Source: Rotaria macrura (taxonomy: Eukaryota; Rotifera; Eurotatoria; Philodinida; Philodinidae). From it: a DNA stretch of 64,000 nucleotides. Shown here one piece after another: positions 20,429 to 41,299 of the stretch. Made by a program: the position numbers and the translations under genes. The stretch is from NCBI GenBank assembly GCA_900239685.1, contig OENT01000329.1, forward strand, positions 1 to 64,000, read 5' to 3'. The notes under the pieces were generated by a model that was not told the DNA's origin, made no database searches, and saw nothing but the letters and a program-made list of their open reading frames with translations. Numbering within the stretch: the first letter of the stretch is position 1; each line of letters starts with the position of its first letter.

Positions 20429-23293
20429 TGAAACGGACAAAAAGTCCATGGATAGTATGCTTTGCATTAGTTTCATTGCTATCCAATTACTAATAATTCT
20501 AAAACTTTTTACGCAAACCAGTATATAATCAATTTTCCTTCATCGAAAATTTATAGTGAATAATATTTCATTTGAACAGTTGTTGAGTGGATCCATATTA
20601 GTTTGGATCTTTTAATCATAAGATTACACATTAACAACCGTGCTCCATGATTATTTTCGTAGCATTGGTTGGAAAACAAGTCACCAAAATAGTCATACGC
20701 AGAAATAACTGTTGTAGTTGGAGACTGTTCCACTTCGATAAAAGTTAGAAGTATAGGTGGCAGTTTTTCTATTTTGTTATAGACGTAAAACGTAAAACAA
20801 AAAATTATAATTTCTGCATTATACGAGAGCACACAGCTTTCTTCCGTTCAGTTTCATATCGAACCTTTTCTTGTCAGTCAAATACCCCTACCAGAGAAAG
20901 TGACACGAGGTGTTTTAAATAGGATTCTTTACCTTGTGAAAGCGAAAATGTCTTTTTTCTTTGAGAAAAAAGCAAACTTCGCACTTAATAATGCATATTC
21001 ACTGTTTTTCTTTTAAAAACATATGCTTGTGGCAGTTTTTCAAGAGTAACAGTGCAGAAAATAACATTTTCAGAGGTGCTCGACTTGTTCGTTATCTGTC
21101 TGGATTCAGAAACATTCGTAAACTAGAAAAATTCAAATCGAAACTACTTCTCTTTTCTTCAAAAGTTAGTGAGTACAGTCTGACTTGAGAGGGTGGGTGT
21201 GTACGTGTACATGTGTGAGAAACAAAGATAAAAATAAAAACATATACCTACATACCCTCACATGAAATACGTTACACTAAATCATGCACTGCAAGTGAGT
21301 TGGATGCATGCAATATTCAACGCGTGACAACAATAATTATACGCAAACAGGTTAAATATCTGTCTGAATTAAACTTTATAATTAAAAAAGTCACAAGCCT
21401 ATAGAGAAATAATGACAGAGAAGGATATATATATATATATATTAATTGAGTCGAGCTAAGTTTACACAGGATATCCTGAAACTCTTCACAGAGAGAAGAA
21501 AATTTCGATGCAAGTCGCACAAAGAAATCCTGTTTGATAGAGGTATTTTTCGACAAGAAGCATCCTTTCTGTTGAAACTAACGTCTTAACACTCGAGACA
21601 GCTTTTGATTTCACTCTCTTTTCTACGATGTAAACTTTATATTGCAACTCAATAATAAAGGTTTATAACGCTTCTTCAATAAATAGGTATCATGAGAAAC
21701 ATTCTCTACGATGATGTTAGTGTTTATAAATGTGTGGGTGTAGTGATATCGACTCGTTTTTCATCCACACTCACACCTTCCATATCCAAAATTTCAGAAA
21801 CCAGTTAGGTAAGTGGAAAAAGCAATCTTCTCATTAAGATATATAAATATTTTTGTTCTAGTGATATTGCATTTCTTAAACAGTTCCCTTATCAGAAAAA
21901 TCTCAATGAAAATGCTTCACTGTGATGCATCGGCTATATATATATATATATTGAAAATCACTTTACATCTCATTTATTATTTAATGCGCATGCGATTCCA
22001 TTAGTCATTAAAAAAGTAAATTCATTTTTTGTAGATTTTTCTCGTCGGCCAATATCGGACGAGATTGGTTGCAGCTTAATCAGTAATTTGCCTAGTGTCG
22101 AGAACCGAAGATTGGACTCCTCAAAAGTTTCGATTAGTTCTATGATAATTTGGAATTATCCTTTGAAAGGAAGCAAATCTAAGCAAAAATGCTGAGAATA
22201 TTCCGACACAGTTCTATAACATGAGATAGAGTGTCTTTAGAATCAATGATTACGCTAGTAATCGACTTTTGACTTCTTCAAGTAAATCATTGTATCATAA
22301 GTTGGTTGATTGGTCGAACTTCATTTTCAGTCTTTACAAATGATTTCGTATAATCATGCTTGCTTGTGCATCTCTCTTTCTAGCAGTATAGTAGTATGTA
22401 CTCTGACCGTGATTGGAGTACGAAGTTCAGTTGACAAGCATCAAAGCGTGTTAAAAATGTGCTTATCCTAATTATTCCTGATTTGAAATCTGAATCATTT
22501 TGGTATCAAACATAGTATGAACTATTGATTGAGAAAATGCGAACTTCATTTTATATAGCTAGGTATTGATAAAATGTCTTATCAAGAAAGAAAACTGACA
22601 AAGAAAAGACCAAATCTAATAAGATGTAGAATGCAAATATTTTTAAAACAAATTAAAATTTTTTTACTATTTTCTTCTTTAAAATAAGTAATGCATATTT
22701 GAAATGTAAAACTACGTTGTCGCCCATCTGTGTAGTTTGTGCTTTTTAAAAATGATCAAGTATGCATGATGCATAGGAGCAATGATTAAAAATTTCATAA
22801 AGTTGCAAGTTCATTCTAAAATATTTCATTTCAGACCCACATAGAAAGAAGATGCTGAAAGTAGGAGAAGTTAAATTACTCTCTTCATTGTATCAAGATT
22901 TTTCTATTAAATATAAAAAATAAATACAAATCGAAACGGAAACATTGACAAGAGAAAAAAACATCGGAAATATAATCTAAGAAAAGAAAAGACAAAAAAG
23001 AAATGTAAGTTATTGATCAGTAAATATATTTTCCGTAGACTATCCATCCGTCAGATGTCACTATTTTGCTAAAGATGACAATACGGATTGTTCACATCGT
23101 TGGACGAATAAAGTCATCGTAAATAATCACATCGTAGATTCCTCTTCTTGAAAAGAAAGGTTGATAAGGGAGAAAAATGATTTTTTTCTATTTGTTTTAG
23201 CATGTTATCATTGATATTGACGGAAGAATAAGTTATGATATAGACTTCAACAGAAAATTCTATGACATTTAAAACTCATTTGATACTTTCTTT
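20429..23293. other. Gene-free stretch with TA microsatellites
   Basis: No supported gene. There are (TA)n runs near 21426-21441 and 21938-21952. A minus-strand frame at 20551-20832 contains TVISAYDYF, faintly like the C-terminal YDYY motif of alpha-2-macroglobulins, but nothing else supports that. The right end is presumably upstream sequence of the kinase gene. Confidence 0.4.
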
Positions 23294-30324
<7,031 letters not shown>

Positions 30325-31938
30325 GCAATACGTCATTGATGTCCTTCATTGTTTTTTCTTTTTCTTTTGTTTTTGTTTCTTTTAGTCTTCTTTTCGTCTG
30401 TATCATCTATCTATCAATATAAATAATCTTATAAATAACTTGTATTATGACTTGAATGTTCTTTTATTTCAATGTACTCGTCTATGTGTGCATGCTAACA
30501 AAACATTCTCTATTTTGACTAAATTATATTTGTTGTTTGTGAAGAAAAATATTTATGACTTGCATTTTATTTGTATATAAATAGAGCAGAAAGCAATAAA
30601 AAAAATGAACACATTGGAGAATTAAAATTAAATATCTTGTTTTGAAATGATATTTAGATTCGAGACCAAAAAAATAAGTATGAAGCTAACAACGAAAAAT
30701 ATCCAACTATCAAACACTGCTCGACTTCGTTTTGTGCTTTCGTGCAAGGCAGACTTGCTCAAGAGAAAATAAACGTAAAGGTATTCACACGTCCATGACC
30801 TATTGATAAGAAATTATGGTGCTTTTTTTATTCATTTTGAAAGCAAACGTTTTTTGCCTAGACATTCTTGATAGTCGTGTGTAAGTTTTAAGGAAAACAC
30901 ATGTATATCTACGAAAATGTTTGATCTTTCAATAGAAAATGACTATTGTGAATTGCTAGTTTATTTGTAGATATCGACTTCTTTTAAATAGGAAAGTACG
31001 TCTACTTCTGTTTGGACTTTCTTCACTGTCGAATGTATCCATGAGTGAAGTCTTTTTTATCTTGACTTTATTGAAAACGTTAATCGTTTCAAAATCATGT
31101 CGTTGGAACAGATAAGTCTTATTAGCTGAGAGTGATACCATTTCAGTGTGTCTTATTTGTACTGAGATGTATTCTTACGTAAACTACTCGTGAACTGATG
31201 TACTTAATTTATTTTGAATATTTTAATCAGGCATGACATTTTTCATTAACATAATCTCAAACGTAATCTATTTCTGATATAAAGCTTCTAACAATATATT
31301 TCATATAATTACTTTACATAGTTGCTACTTATTCGATAGAATCAGACGCCAAAATATGAATGAGATTGCCGTATAGTTTGCTGTCTGTATTCATCGATTT
31401 CTCTATGTTTATGTTAAATAGAATTTAATGCCTTTCAAGAATGTCTTTCTGCAATGCATTTTCAATTACTTGATGCTATTTATTTCTAATAAAAAAGAAT
31501 CTCTATTATAATCGAAAAAGTATTTCAACGATATCTTTTGAATCAATTCAAAGATGACATGTGGACTAGCTAGATTTTCTATACTCTATCTTTGTGTTAG
31601 TAAGAAGCGAGTGAAGGAATGATTAATCGTGTTTCGGAAAGTCATTCTTGTATCTGCAGATGTGTGTTCTTATCTGATCTATCGACAAATCATCTACTTG
31701 TCTTTTTCACACATATTGACAAGTATGAGTCAAAGAAAAGAAAAGAAAAAACAAATCAATGTTTCTTGTATTGTGTTCTCTCGAAACTTTTTGCCTTATT
31801 TGGTCATATGTGTCATTCAAAAACAAACAGTATCATGTGAATGCTTGAATTCTCTCTGTTTTTTCCTTACGTTCTCTTTGCTTTCTTGTCACAGGACACA
31901 CAGTATATATATTCTATGGAAAAAGAAACATCAATGAC
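30325..31938. other. Intergenic region between kinase and ankyrin/SOCS gene
   Basis: AT-rich, no supported ORF. It contains the kinase 3' UTR and presumably the promoter of the next gene. Overlapping frames at 31619-32041 run into the next gene's start and lack their own signature. Confidence 0.45.
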
Positions 31939-33316
31939 TTGTTGTTTCTTTCGATGTCTACTATTACAAGTATTCTGCAACGACTTGTTGATTGTTGTCG
32001 TGAATCTTTCGATGAAAAACATACTACATCATCACTATTAGAACAAATCTTAGTCGAAATAAATCAACCAGATAAAAGATATTTAATTGATGTTGAAGAT
32101 GAAACGTATCGAGCACCATTATTTTATGCAATTGAAACTGGTAAACCAATAGGTTTTCTTAAGCAATTACTTGATTTTCAGGCTCGTATTACAATTCGAA
32201 TTTTACTCTGTGCTCTTCGGTATGGTAACTTAGATATATTGAAATTACTACATCAATATGAAGCTGATTTTAAACAGACGTACTATGGTATATCACTTTT
32301 ACATGAATGCATACTTTTACATAAAAATAATTTAATTAGTTTTCTCATTGAAGAAGGAACTGTAAGTAATATTCAAAGATATTTTATTGTATCTTAGAAG
32401 TCATGTATTCGGTATCTCTAAATAGATAGATCCAAATGTTCTTGATTATGATAATCAATCTCCATTATTGTATGCGATATTTCGTACAAATATTGAAGCA
32501 ATCCGAATTCTTCTCGACTATTCATCCATAGATCCATGTTCAATAAGTACGCGTAAACAAAAGTTAACATGTTTTCATGTCGCGTGTGAATTAGGCATCG
32601 ACGAAATACTTCCATCAATGTTGAAATATGTTTCAAAATCAAATATAAACATATTATCAAAAAGTGATCAAACACCATTCGATTTATTTTTATCGTGTTA
32701 TTTATTTACTAAAAGTAATTTATATATGACTGATGCATCACTAGTAAATTTTTCATCCTTGTTCGATTTATTTTTATCTAATGGTGCAAAACTACATCAT
32801 TTGACAAAAGCTTACCGTCGTACACGTGCACCATATGTAACCAAAATTTTAACTATACTTTTCAAAAAGCATCTGTCATTTTCTGATATTATACTTCAAA
32901 CAGATCGTTCAACTATTCTTGTTGATTTGCAATCAATGGTTTGTCAATCATTAGGTGATTGGCCTTATCTTATAGAATCATATGATAGTATAACTATCAA
33001 ACAACGCCAATTAACACTTCGACAACTGTATGAATTATTTATTTCAGTTTACTATACTTCAATGAATGTTCAAAAAGTTGATAAAAAATTATTAATTAGA
33101 TACTGTTCTGCCCATGATCAAGATTCGAATACGAAAAGAATTTTATGGTTATTTATCAAAAATTTTATTGAACCCGCAAAGCACGTTCAACCATTAAAAT
33201 CTCTATGCAGAACGGTGATCCTTTTACATGTAGATTCTATTCATCAACATTGTACTAGTTCTAATTTAGACATTTCAAAAAATCTCGAAAATTATCTGTT
33301 GTTTCTTTTAAAATAA
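31939..33316 (+). CDS. Ankyrin-repeat and SOCS-box protein (ASB-like)
   Basis: Two exons, 31939-32361 and 32426-33316, joined by a 64-bp intron (donor gtaagt) in frame, give 437 aa. Ankyrin-type helical pairs are visible: APLFYAIETGKPIGFLKQLL, SLLHECILLHKNNLISFLI, QSPLLYAIFRTNIEAIRILL and LTCFHVACELGIDEILPSML. The last 40 residues (PLKSLCRTVILLHV, then LENYLLFLL) match the SOCS box: a BC-box PxSLxxLCR followed by the LPxxLKxYLLY end. In the ASB family this box recruits Elongin B/C and Cullin 5, and the ankyrins choose the substrate for ubiquitination. A second in-frame ATG at 31954 is an equally good start. Confidence 0.75.
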
Positions 33317-34557
33317 ATTTGAATAAAAGATTTGTTTTTATTTAATAAACATCATAATAAATTAAGCTCTAGTGTGAGATTAAATTTAAACAATTTTGAA
33401 TAATAAGATTTTCCTAATGAATTTAAATATCTATATATATATACATATGTTCAGATCATTAAAGTAATATCAATTTGATGAACAAAGTACAAAAGTATAT
33501 CAAAATGTATTCGTAGTTATTGATCGGTTGGGTCACATCCTTTATTTTACAGATAATTACTAGAGATAGAAATCTTTGTTTAAAATATCTGATGAAAAAA
33601 CGTTTAATGAAATTAGAATAATAAGAGAACAATGTCAGAGAATGACTGGTTTCTCGAACATTCGGCTTAAGTTGTTAGTGCATTTTAATTTCAATGATAA
33701 TCGATAATACAACTCCATTCTTTTCTTCTGTGATGAGGAACTACCAATATTACCATCAGAGAGTGAGAGAGAATTGCTCACTAATGAAAGACCTATCCGA
33801 CGTGATTATACATGTTTGGATTTAGATTATTCGAGTAAGATAACTACTAAAAGAAGTATAAAACTTTCTAAACATACAAGTTGAATGATTTGATAGAAAC
33901 TAGACTATCTATCAAATAATAAAACAATGTCAGATCGCTTCTAAAGCTTCTTGAGAAGTACACCTAATTGACATTGGATTATTCGTGAGCATATTCAAGT
34001 ACAACTAAACTTTGTTTTTATAAGGCAGTCATCTTTGGAAAGTGATTGTTTATTAGAAATTTAATCGCCTCATCAACGACACATATTTGTCAGATTGACA
34101 ATTTTAATCTATTACTCCTATATGCTATAAAGTAGGTTAACACTTTGAAACAAAAAACTGGTGACTGCTACTAGTTACAAGGCAAGAAAATAAATAACTG
34201 ATATTTCTGAGATGTTTCATGTTTCTTGAGAAATTCACCTATGCATGGGGAGATTCATTAGTTCAATCTTGATTGAAATCTTGTGCAATTTAGTATGCAA
34301 GCAAGAATAAAAAGATTTGTATTTTTTTCTTTTTTCTTTAACGGTCAGTTAACTCGAAAATATGATAATGAAAAATCGTTGAAATAAAGAACAAACAAAT
34401 ATCGTTAAAAATAAATGTGGAAATCTATATGGTGCATGTTGGTTATTTCGTACATTATAATAAGACAAAAGTAATGATTCGATGTCAGCTAATTTCCTAT
34501 GATCGATAGTGCCATGATTCTGATGGTTGGATTGGAAACGTATCTAGACGAATTAAA
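33317..34557. other. Intergenic, with one exon-like fragment
   Basis: The 3' end of the ASB-like gene (AATAAA near 33322) is followed by AT-rich sequence. At 33738-33834 (+) an open piece between an AG and a GTAAGAT donor encodes ELPILPSESERELLTN and RPIRRDYTCLDLDYS. It looks like a real exon, but no partner exon is recognised around it. Confidence 0.3.
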
Positions 34558-37500
34558 TTAAATATAAAATCTTGAATTATGATTATTAAGCACACCTTGA
34601 ACTTTTTGTGGTTCTATTTCATTACGATCTGCTTGATTCGATTGCCATTGATGTACGTCGATTGTATTTATTGGTCCTAGAAATCATATGAATAAAAAGA
34701 CAAGATAAGAAAATTTTCTTTTTACCAGTTTGTGACCATGGATCAATTTGAACATACAACGGTGGATTTAAAGTATGATCTTCAGTTATTTTTGATGATG
34801 CATAGTAGTTGTTCCAATCACTTGTTGGAACTATGTGAATTTCTAAGTATGATTGAATTGTAATTTTGAAAAATAAACTTACTTTGATATTGATAATAAT
34901 TTGACCATTGATGCGGATAGTCAATCGAATTTTGATTTAGACCATCTAAGAACAATTGAAAAGAAAAAGGATTAGCTTCAAAAAAAAATACCAGTCATTC
35001 ATCAATATACCTTGTCTTTGTTCATTTGATCCTACATCAATATATGTTATTTGAGAAGGAGCATCAACTATTGAAGATTCAGTGTTCTGATGATCTAAGA
35101 ATATAATTCATTATTCATGTACATGTAATAATATGAAATAGAAAAAAAAGCTTCTCTCATCTACTTGATACATGTGATTGAAATTTAGAAGTTTTTTCCT
35201 TTTCCGTTGTTTCTACGATGAAAATAAATAGATTTGTTAAATTTACAATAAAGATAGTTACTTAGCCATGGTTTAAAACGAAAACTAAAATGTTGATGAG
35301 ATTGAGAATCTACTGGTTGATCTATAATGCATGTCAATTATAGACCATAGACTATAAACAAGTAACACATTTACTTTTATTTTCGTTGGCGTTAAGCTCA
35401 TTTCGCCATATATTTTTATTATTTTTAGCAGTGTGAATTTGGAAACCTAAATAAATAAATTCAATTCAAATAAGAAATATTACAAACACAAATATACCGT
35501 GTAAAAGTAAACCTTTAGATGATTCTGTAGATGTTTTCGAGAGTTTCATTTGATTTTCATCTAGAATATTTAATCAAAATTATCAATTCAAAACGATGTG
35601 AAAGTAAATTTAATACAATTAATCCGTTCTTGATTTTGAATACTATCGATTTCTAGATCAACGAAAAAGAAAAATCTAAACAAACGCTTTGGAAAAAAAC
35701 AATGAATATTACCTTCTTGATTCAATGATTGAGTCATATCAGTTTTTTGTATTTGTGTTAAGGATCCTTGCAAAGATTCTTGATTGGTCAATATCGTATT
35801 CGATTGTGGAAGATCTAAATAGACAATGTACACTCGGACATTGTCACTCTTTTTTTCATTTCTGTGAATAGCCTTGCAATTCTATTTTGCTCTATACTGA
35901 AAATGAAATAATTACTAACGAATACATCAATTTAAATAATTCACTATGTACGTATTCATTCGATATCTAGAGATTCGAAACTTGTTGTGTAGTATACACG
36001 AATAGAATACCAACACAAATTCTCAATTGTCTCGTATGTGAAAGTGTCAGTAAAATTTGATTGTCGAACTTTGATTTTCGAATGTAATCATCATATCATT
36101 CTTGAGTATTTCTAATCTTTGGAAGCCTCAGGTGATCAATTCCGACTACATGATGTTGTGTCGGTATGAAATATTTACTTTGTATTTGCTTATTATGAAA
36201 ATCATGCGATGAATTTTCTGGTTGTATTGCTGTCGTTTCTTGAACGTTAGCAGATGTTGTACTTTGAAAAGTAGGCGTGTGTGTCATCGTTAGTCGTTCA
36301 TTTGTACTGGTTGATGTTTCCAATGGAATATTAGTTTCATAATGTCGATCTATATGGTTGAAAACAAATGCTTGTATTGCTAATATTAGATTAAATGAAA
36401 ACTAACTGTCCTCTATATTTTCCCATTCTTGAATTTGTCCATAAAATGGTCGAGTATTTTGTACATTGGTGCTATATGATGGTGTTACTCGATTTTCAAT
36501 CGATTGAGTATCAAATGTATTTATTTGAGCTTGAGAAGTTTGATTCGAAAAGTCTGGAGAAGAAAAAAAAATGAATTTAAACATGTAATTACAGCAGGAA
36601 TAAACCTTGTGTATTGATTGAATCTTTTACTGTTGATGATGTTTCGATAGATTCTTGTTGATTTTCACCTAAAGCATTCAATGAAGTTATATTTGATAGA
36701 GAGAAAAGAAAAAGAAATCGTATACCATTTAACCATGCTTGAATTTCATAATCTATGATCAATAAAAATAATACATACGACATATATCTATTTCATTTTT
36801 TAAAATAAACTTACCCTGCCATGATGGCGGAACTGAATATGGAATATCTTCTATGTCAAAACTAGCTGCTTCCGCTAATTCATTAAGTGGAAATTGTGGC
36901 ATCGGGATTGAGACTGAGGATTTTGACTGCTGTTGATGATTTTTAACATCTGTACTACACATGAAAGTGTTAGAAGATATTATTATTGTCAGACATACCT
37001 TGGGAACCGAAATTCGCGTGTGATTCTGCATCTGTTGTAGACATGGTGCTTTCCTGTTTATCTATAATATTGAATAGACATTATAGTTGTAAACTTTGTT
37101 TATAGAATGTTTATACTTTGATGTTGTTCTTGATTTTCATTGGCACGAGATTCTGGTTGAATGAAATAAATCGATAAAGAAGTTTTTTTTGTAAAGATGA
37201 GTTATTACCTTGTTGTGATTCTGATGGAACACTAGTAGTTTCATTCGTTTCTATTCTCGTTTCCGATAGTTGGTCTAGATTTTCCAAAAACAGTTTTCAT
37301 TCACATTACCATCATAATAACTACTTACTCAACCATTCTTTACTACCGAATACTTGATTTGATTGAGAAAGATCTAAATGAATTCAATGTTTTTCGTTTG
37401 GATTGATTGAATATTTAAAAGAAAAAGGACTTACTTTGTTGCTGAACCACTTGGCTGATATGTGATTTTTCAAAATAAGAGTTTATAGATGATGCTTCTG

Positions 37501-39946
37501 TTGACGTGAATATTGATTGTTGTTGAACTACAATGTAAACAAAAACGTAAAATGACTAGTTTTTCATGGATAATCTTAATGTTTATGGCATTTCAATGTA
37601 AAAACTAATCGACTTTTGCTGTCGACAAGTAAATTTCATTAAGCATGGATAAAAAATTTTCCATCACTTCGTTCGCTGATTGTTAGGTTTATTTGTATCT
37701 ATCTTTGCTAACTGTCATATGTAACAAGCGTTACTATAGTTTTGCTATATGTGTAGATGGATGAAAGTGCCTTTAAATACAATACATACTACTTTGTATC
37801 AATATTTGATTCTCTTGTGATGGAAGCGTCGTTGATTCTGTTGTCGTATTTTCAGATTGTGATTCGACTAATGCAGATGATGACTCTGAATAAAATATGA
37901 ATGTCTTTTACATTGCGAGATGATGCAAAACAAAAAGAGTCCATACCTAATGATTGTTGTTCTTTTTCATATTCATTTTCCATTACAAGATCTACAAAGA
38001 AGACAATCGTGTACAAACATATTAAATAGAACAGTTATTTATTACTTTGTTGGGTATTTTTATTCGATAGTAATTGTTGAGTACTAACTACTATTGCAGG
38101 TATGAAAGTCGAAGAATCATACTTGTTTTCTTCTTTTCTATTAAAGAAATCAGATAAATATTAAAAATAAAAGTTTTTCTTCTTCATACGTTTTGATTTT
38201 CATCAGTTTCGTTGTTGTACTTATTTCATTTCTAATGTTGCCTATACCTTTCTCTGTTTGTTGATTCTTGTTCGTTGTTGGTATTAATTTTTTAAGTAGC
38301 GTCGGTTTGATAACTTTAGTCAATCGTTTACGATCACAAATTCTTTCTTCTTGATTCCAATAGAGTACTGAACTACATGGTTGAAAATGAATGAGTTCAC
38401 CATCACATTGAATATAAGCACGTTGACTGAATGCATAAGGAAAGAATTGTTCATCACTTGTTAAACATGGATTTGGTACAACTGAAACAAAAATAAACGA
38501 GTAAATTATTTCTGAAATGATCTACAATTTTTTGTTTTTTTTAAGAGCTAGAATCCATTGTTTTCTAGAATATTCCAAATATTAAAAAAGTCGTACCTTT
38601 TACCCTAGACAGACTATAATCAAACTTGTGGAAAAAACACTACCTCTCATCGACAACTAAATCTGTAACTAACGATACTTGCTATTAGTTTCGACTTGAT
38701 CTATATCTAGTGATAATAGAAAAACATTCCCCTATTCAAACTGACTTTTCTCGTTTGAAGAAACATGATTAACGTATTTTTCGAGTCTTCGGAAATATAG
38801 TTTAGTTGAATAAAATAAACATCTGATTATTCTTTGGTAAAAAATTAACAAAGTAATATACCTTCTCGACAACTTAGGCCATAACCTTTAGATTCATGGC
38901 AAATACAAACATAATCTTGTTGATAATCCACTGCTTTTAAAATACGACATTGAGCATTTGGTCCACAGGGGTTCTTTACACATGAATTAATAGGTATTTC
39001 ACATCTTTCACCGGTCCAATCGGAAGGACAAGTACATTTAAAGGATAAATTCGGTAATGTCATACAATGGCCACTATTCAAACATGGTCTTTTGTGTTTA
39101 CACATATCAATCGTTGGATTTTCATGACTACAAGAATTTGTTTGTTCATTGTATTCACCACCGTTTGCACATGATAATATTTCATAATGAAATTGATCCC
39201 GACAGAGAATATATTTCGTTTTATCTTTTGAATATGCAAGCTTTTTTAATGGACTAGCACCTACACATGGTGATGGTACTAAAGACGAACCAAAATAAAG
39301 CTACTTAGATGAAAAAAGAAACCAAAGATAGATTATGAACAAACATGGTTGAATGTCGTAGAATCGACCACGATGGAATTCAAGTTTATCACCACTTAAA
39401 TAAAAACTTATTGAAAAACATATTACACGAAATGATATTAACCTACATGACATTTGCTGTTGTTACAGTTTCGGCTAGTTCTTCATTAACAGCATCAAGT
39501 TTATCGATTGAATCATCTTTATCTTTCTCGACTGATTCTAAAACGGCTAAAAAAAAACAAATTCATTGAAAAAAATATGACGAACAATTTTCAATAAAGA
39601 AAATTACGTTGATTCGTAGTTTGACCATTAGTATATAAGCAAATAAGTAAAAATAATCCAAATCTAAGCGAAAACTATGAAAACAAATCGAAATCAAAAT
39701 TATTAGCAGAAATTACAACAAGACTAACCATCATTGTTATCGCACAACAGATCGAACGATTAAGTCAATACAATAGACTACGAATAGCCGATAAAGTGAA
39801 CACGAAACTATACATATCGTTCTTCTTATATGTATACGACGGATAGAAAAGCATGCGAATAGAGAATTGTTACCTCGATGGTCCTTATGCGAATTCTTAA
39901 CAATGCACTTTCTATGCATCATCGTCAGTCTTGGAGTACAAATCAA
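34558..39946 (-). CDS. Secreted chitin-binding/EGF protein with a series of symmetric micro-exons
   Basis: Read on minus, an N-terminal hydrophobic exon (39608-39674: FSLRFGLFLLICLYTNG) looks like a signal peptide. Exon 39345-39394 (GDKLEFHRGRFYDIQP) and exon 38862-39278 hold a type-2 chitin-binding domain (six-Cys peritrophin pattern, PCVGASPLKKLAYSK to CANGGEYNEQTNSC) and two EGF-like domains (CKHKRPCLNSGHC, CVKNPCGPNAQC). Exon 38248-38481 holds another chitin-binding domain (NPCLTSDEQFFPYAF, IQCDGELIHFQPCSS). Downstream, about 22 exons (34726-38219) encode a Ser/Thr/Gln/Asn-rich tail. Twenty have lengths 117, 63, 84, 48, 60, 72, 63, 102, 171, 147, 63, 27, 135, 63, 36, 66, 45, 93, 93 and 45 nt, all multiples of three with phase-1 borders. 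The last exon ends at a TAA at 34558-34560. The first exons do not join in one clean phase with the borders I chose, so the N-terminus is provisional. Confidence 0.65.
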
Positions 39947-40034
39947 ATCAAATCAAAACAAAATTAAATGAATAATACAATATATGTACATCTTAACACA
40001 TTGTACTTCTCTATTCCTAGTATTGACATAAATA

Positions 40035-41119
40035 TGTCGGAGTTGACTCTAAAATTCAGATGCCTTTAAAAGGCAAATAGTTGTCTCTAAAATTGAAGAG
40101 TATACTAGTTGTCGTTACAATTTAACAGACAACTAGCTCTATTCTAGTTGACTCTTCAATTTTAAAGACAACTAGTTGACATTGAAATCAACTAGGATGG
40201 AACTAGTTGACTTTAAAATGTAAAATCATAAAGTTGTTATGCACTAATCAGTAGGGAATGTTTTTTAACTGATTGAAACTCTTTTTTTTTTATCTGAAGT
40301 TAACAAATAATTCTTTATTATCTATCATTTCATTTAATAATGAAGGTGGCTTCCTGCTCAAAGCTAGATGCCCATTTAAATGAGTTGGATGCTAAACGAC
40401 AAGCGAAGTACTTGATAAGAGCTGAAACGTATGAAAAATTTGAACAAGTACTCTCAACTAAAACCAAGTACGATCCTCAATTTAATTTTTTGGCTAAAAA
40501 ACGTTTCACTTGTGTTAAAATTAATGATCGACCCGTGCTGTATTCAACAAAAGGAAAATTACCAATTGTAAAATATGAATATCTATTTGAAACTCTCAAT
40601 GAATGTTATTTATATGTTGGACATCTGGGGGGGGAGATAAAATCTGGGATGAAGTAAGCTATCGTCAAGTTTTTTAGTGCTTTTAAACCTGTTTTCCTAG
40701 TTTAGGTTAAACACTGTTATGCATGGATACCACTTGAATTAGTGAAGTTGTTTAGTAGTTTATACGACTAATGTGCATCACGGAAAACCTTTCTTAAACC
40801 AGTTGTAGAAAAACCAATTGTAGGACTTTGGTGTGGTCGATAAAGAGAAGTCACACACCCAAATCCGTACCCTTATATTTCTTTTTGAAGGTTCATACCT
40901 TTATCTCAATCTCATCAGTTGAATACAATTTTAATTATAATATCAATAACAACTTTATGATTATTTATTTAAAGTTAACTTGTCTTTAAAATTGAAAAAT
41001 CAACTAGCTCCATCCTCTTTGATTTTGAAGTCAACTAGCTCCATCCTAGTTGACTGTTCAATTTTAGAGACAACTATTTGCCTTTTAAAGGCAACTGAAA
41101 TTTAGAGTCAACGCCGACA
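40035..41119 (+). mobile_element. TIR element with integrase zinc-binding fragment (Ginger/KRBA2-like)
   Basis: The ends TGTCGGAGTTGACTCTAAA and TTTAGAGTCAACGCCGACA are inverted repeats. They continue imperfectly for more than 60 bp, including TGCCTTTAAAAGGCAAATAG on both sides, then diverge with repeated CAACTAG words. Flanks allow a 4-bp ATAT duplication if the ends start GTCGG. The only ORF (40340-40657) encodes the HHCC-type region that precedes integrase cores of KRBA2/Ginger-like elements (KRFTCVKIND, LPIVKYEYLFETLN, YVGHLGG). Frame is lost at a run of Gs (about 40628-40634), and a +1 reading continues DKIWDEV. The DDE core is missing, so this is an internally deleted, dead copy. Confidence 0.6.
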
Positions 41120-41299
41120 TATATCTAACGAATAGAAAGTACAAGAGAAAAACTCAAAATTTAACAGAACCAATTTCAAGTTGATGTAATCTCGTTTGAA
41201 TAATTGTTTTAATTTTTCGATTGTTATTCATTTTCCTTTAATATCTGTCACAATATATCGTTTGAAAGTCATCATGAAATATTTCATGTTCATCAAGGC

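Noticed and set aside
20551-20832. Minus-strand ORF with TVISAYDYF, faintly like the C-terminal YDYY motif of alpha-2-macroglobulin
   Set aside because: One short resemblance only. No thioester region or matching exons are seen in the surrounding several kilobases.
21180-21760. GGGTGGGTGTG and GTGTGGGTG patches as possible telomeric repeats
   Set aside because: Isolated, not arrayed and not adjacent to the retroelement. They do not constitute telomeric DNA.
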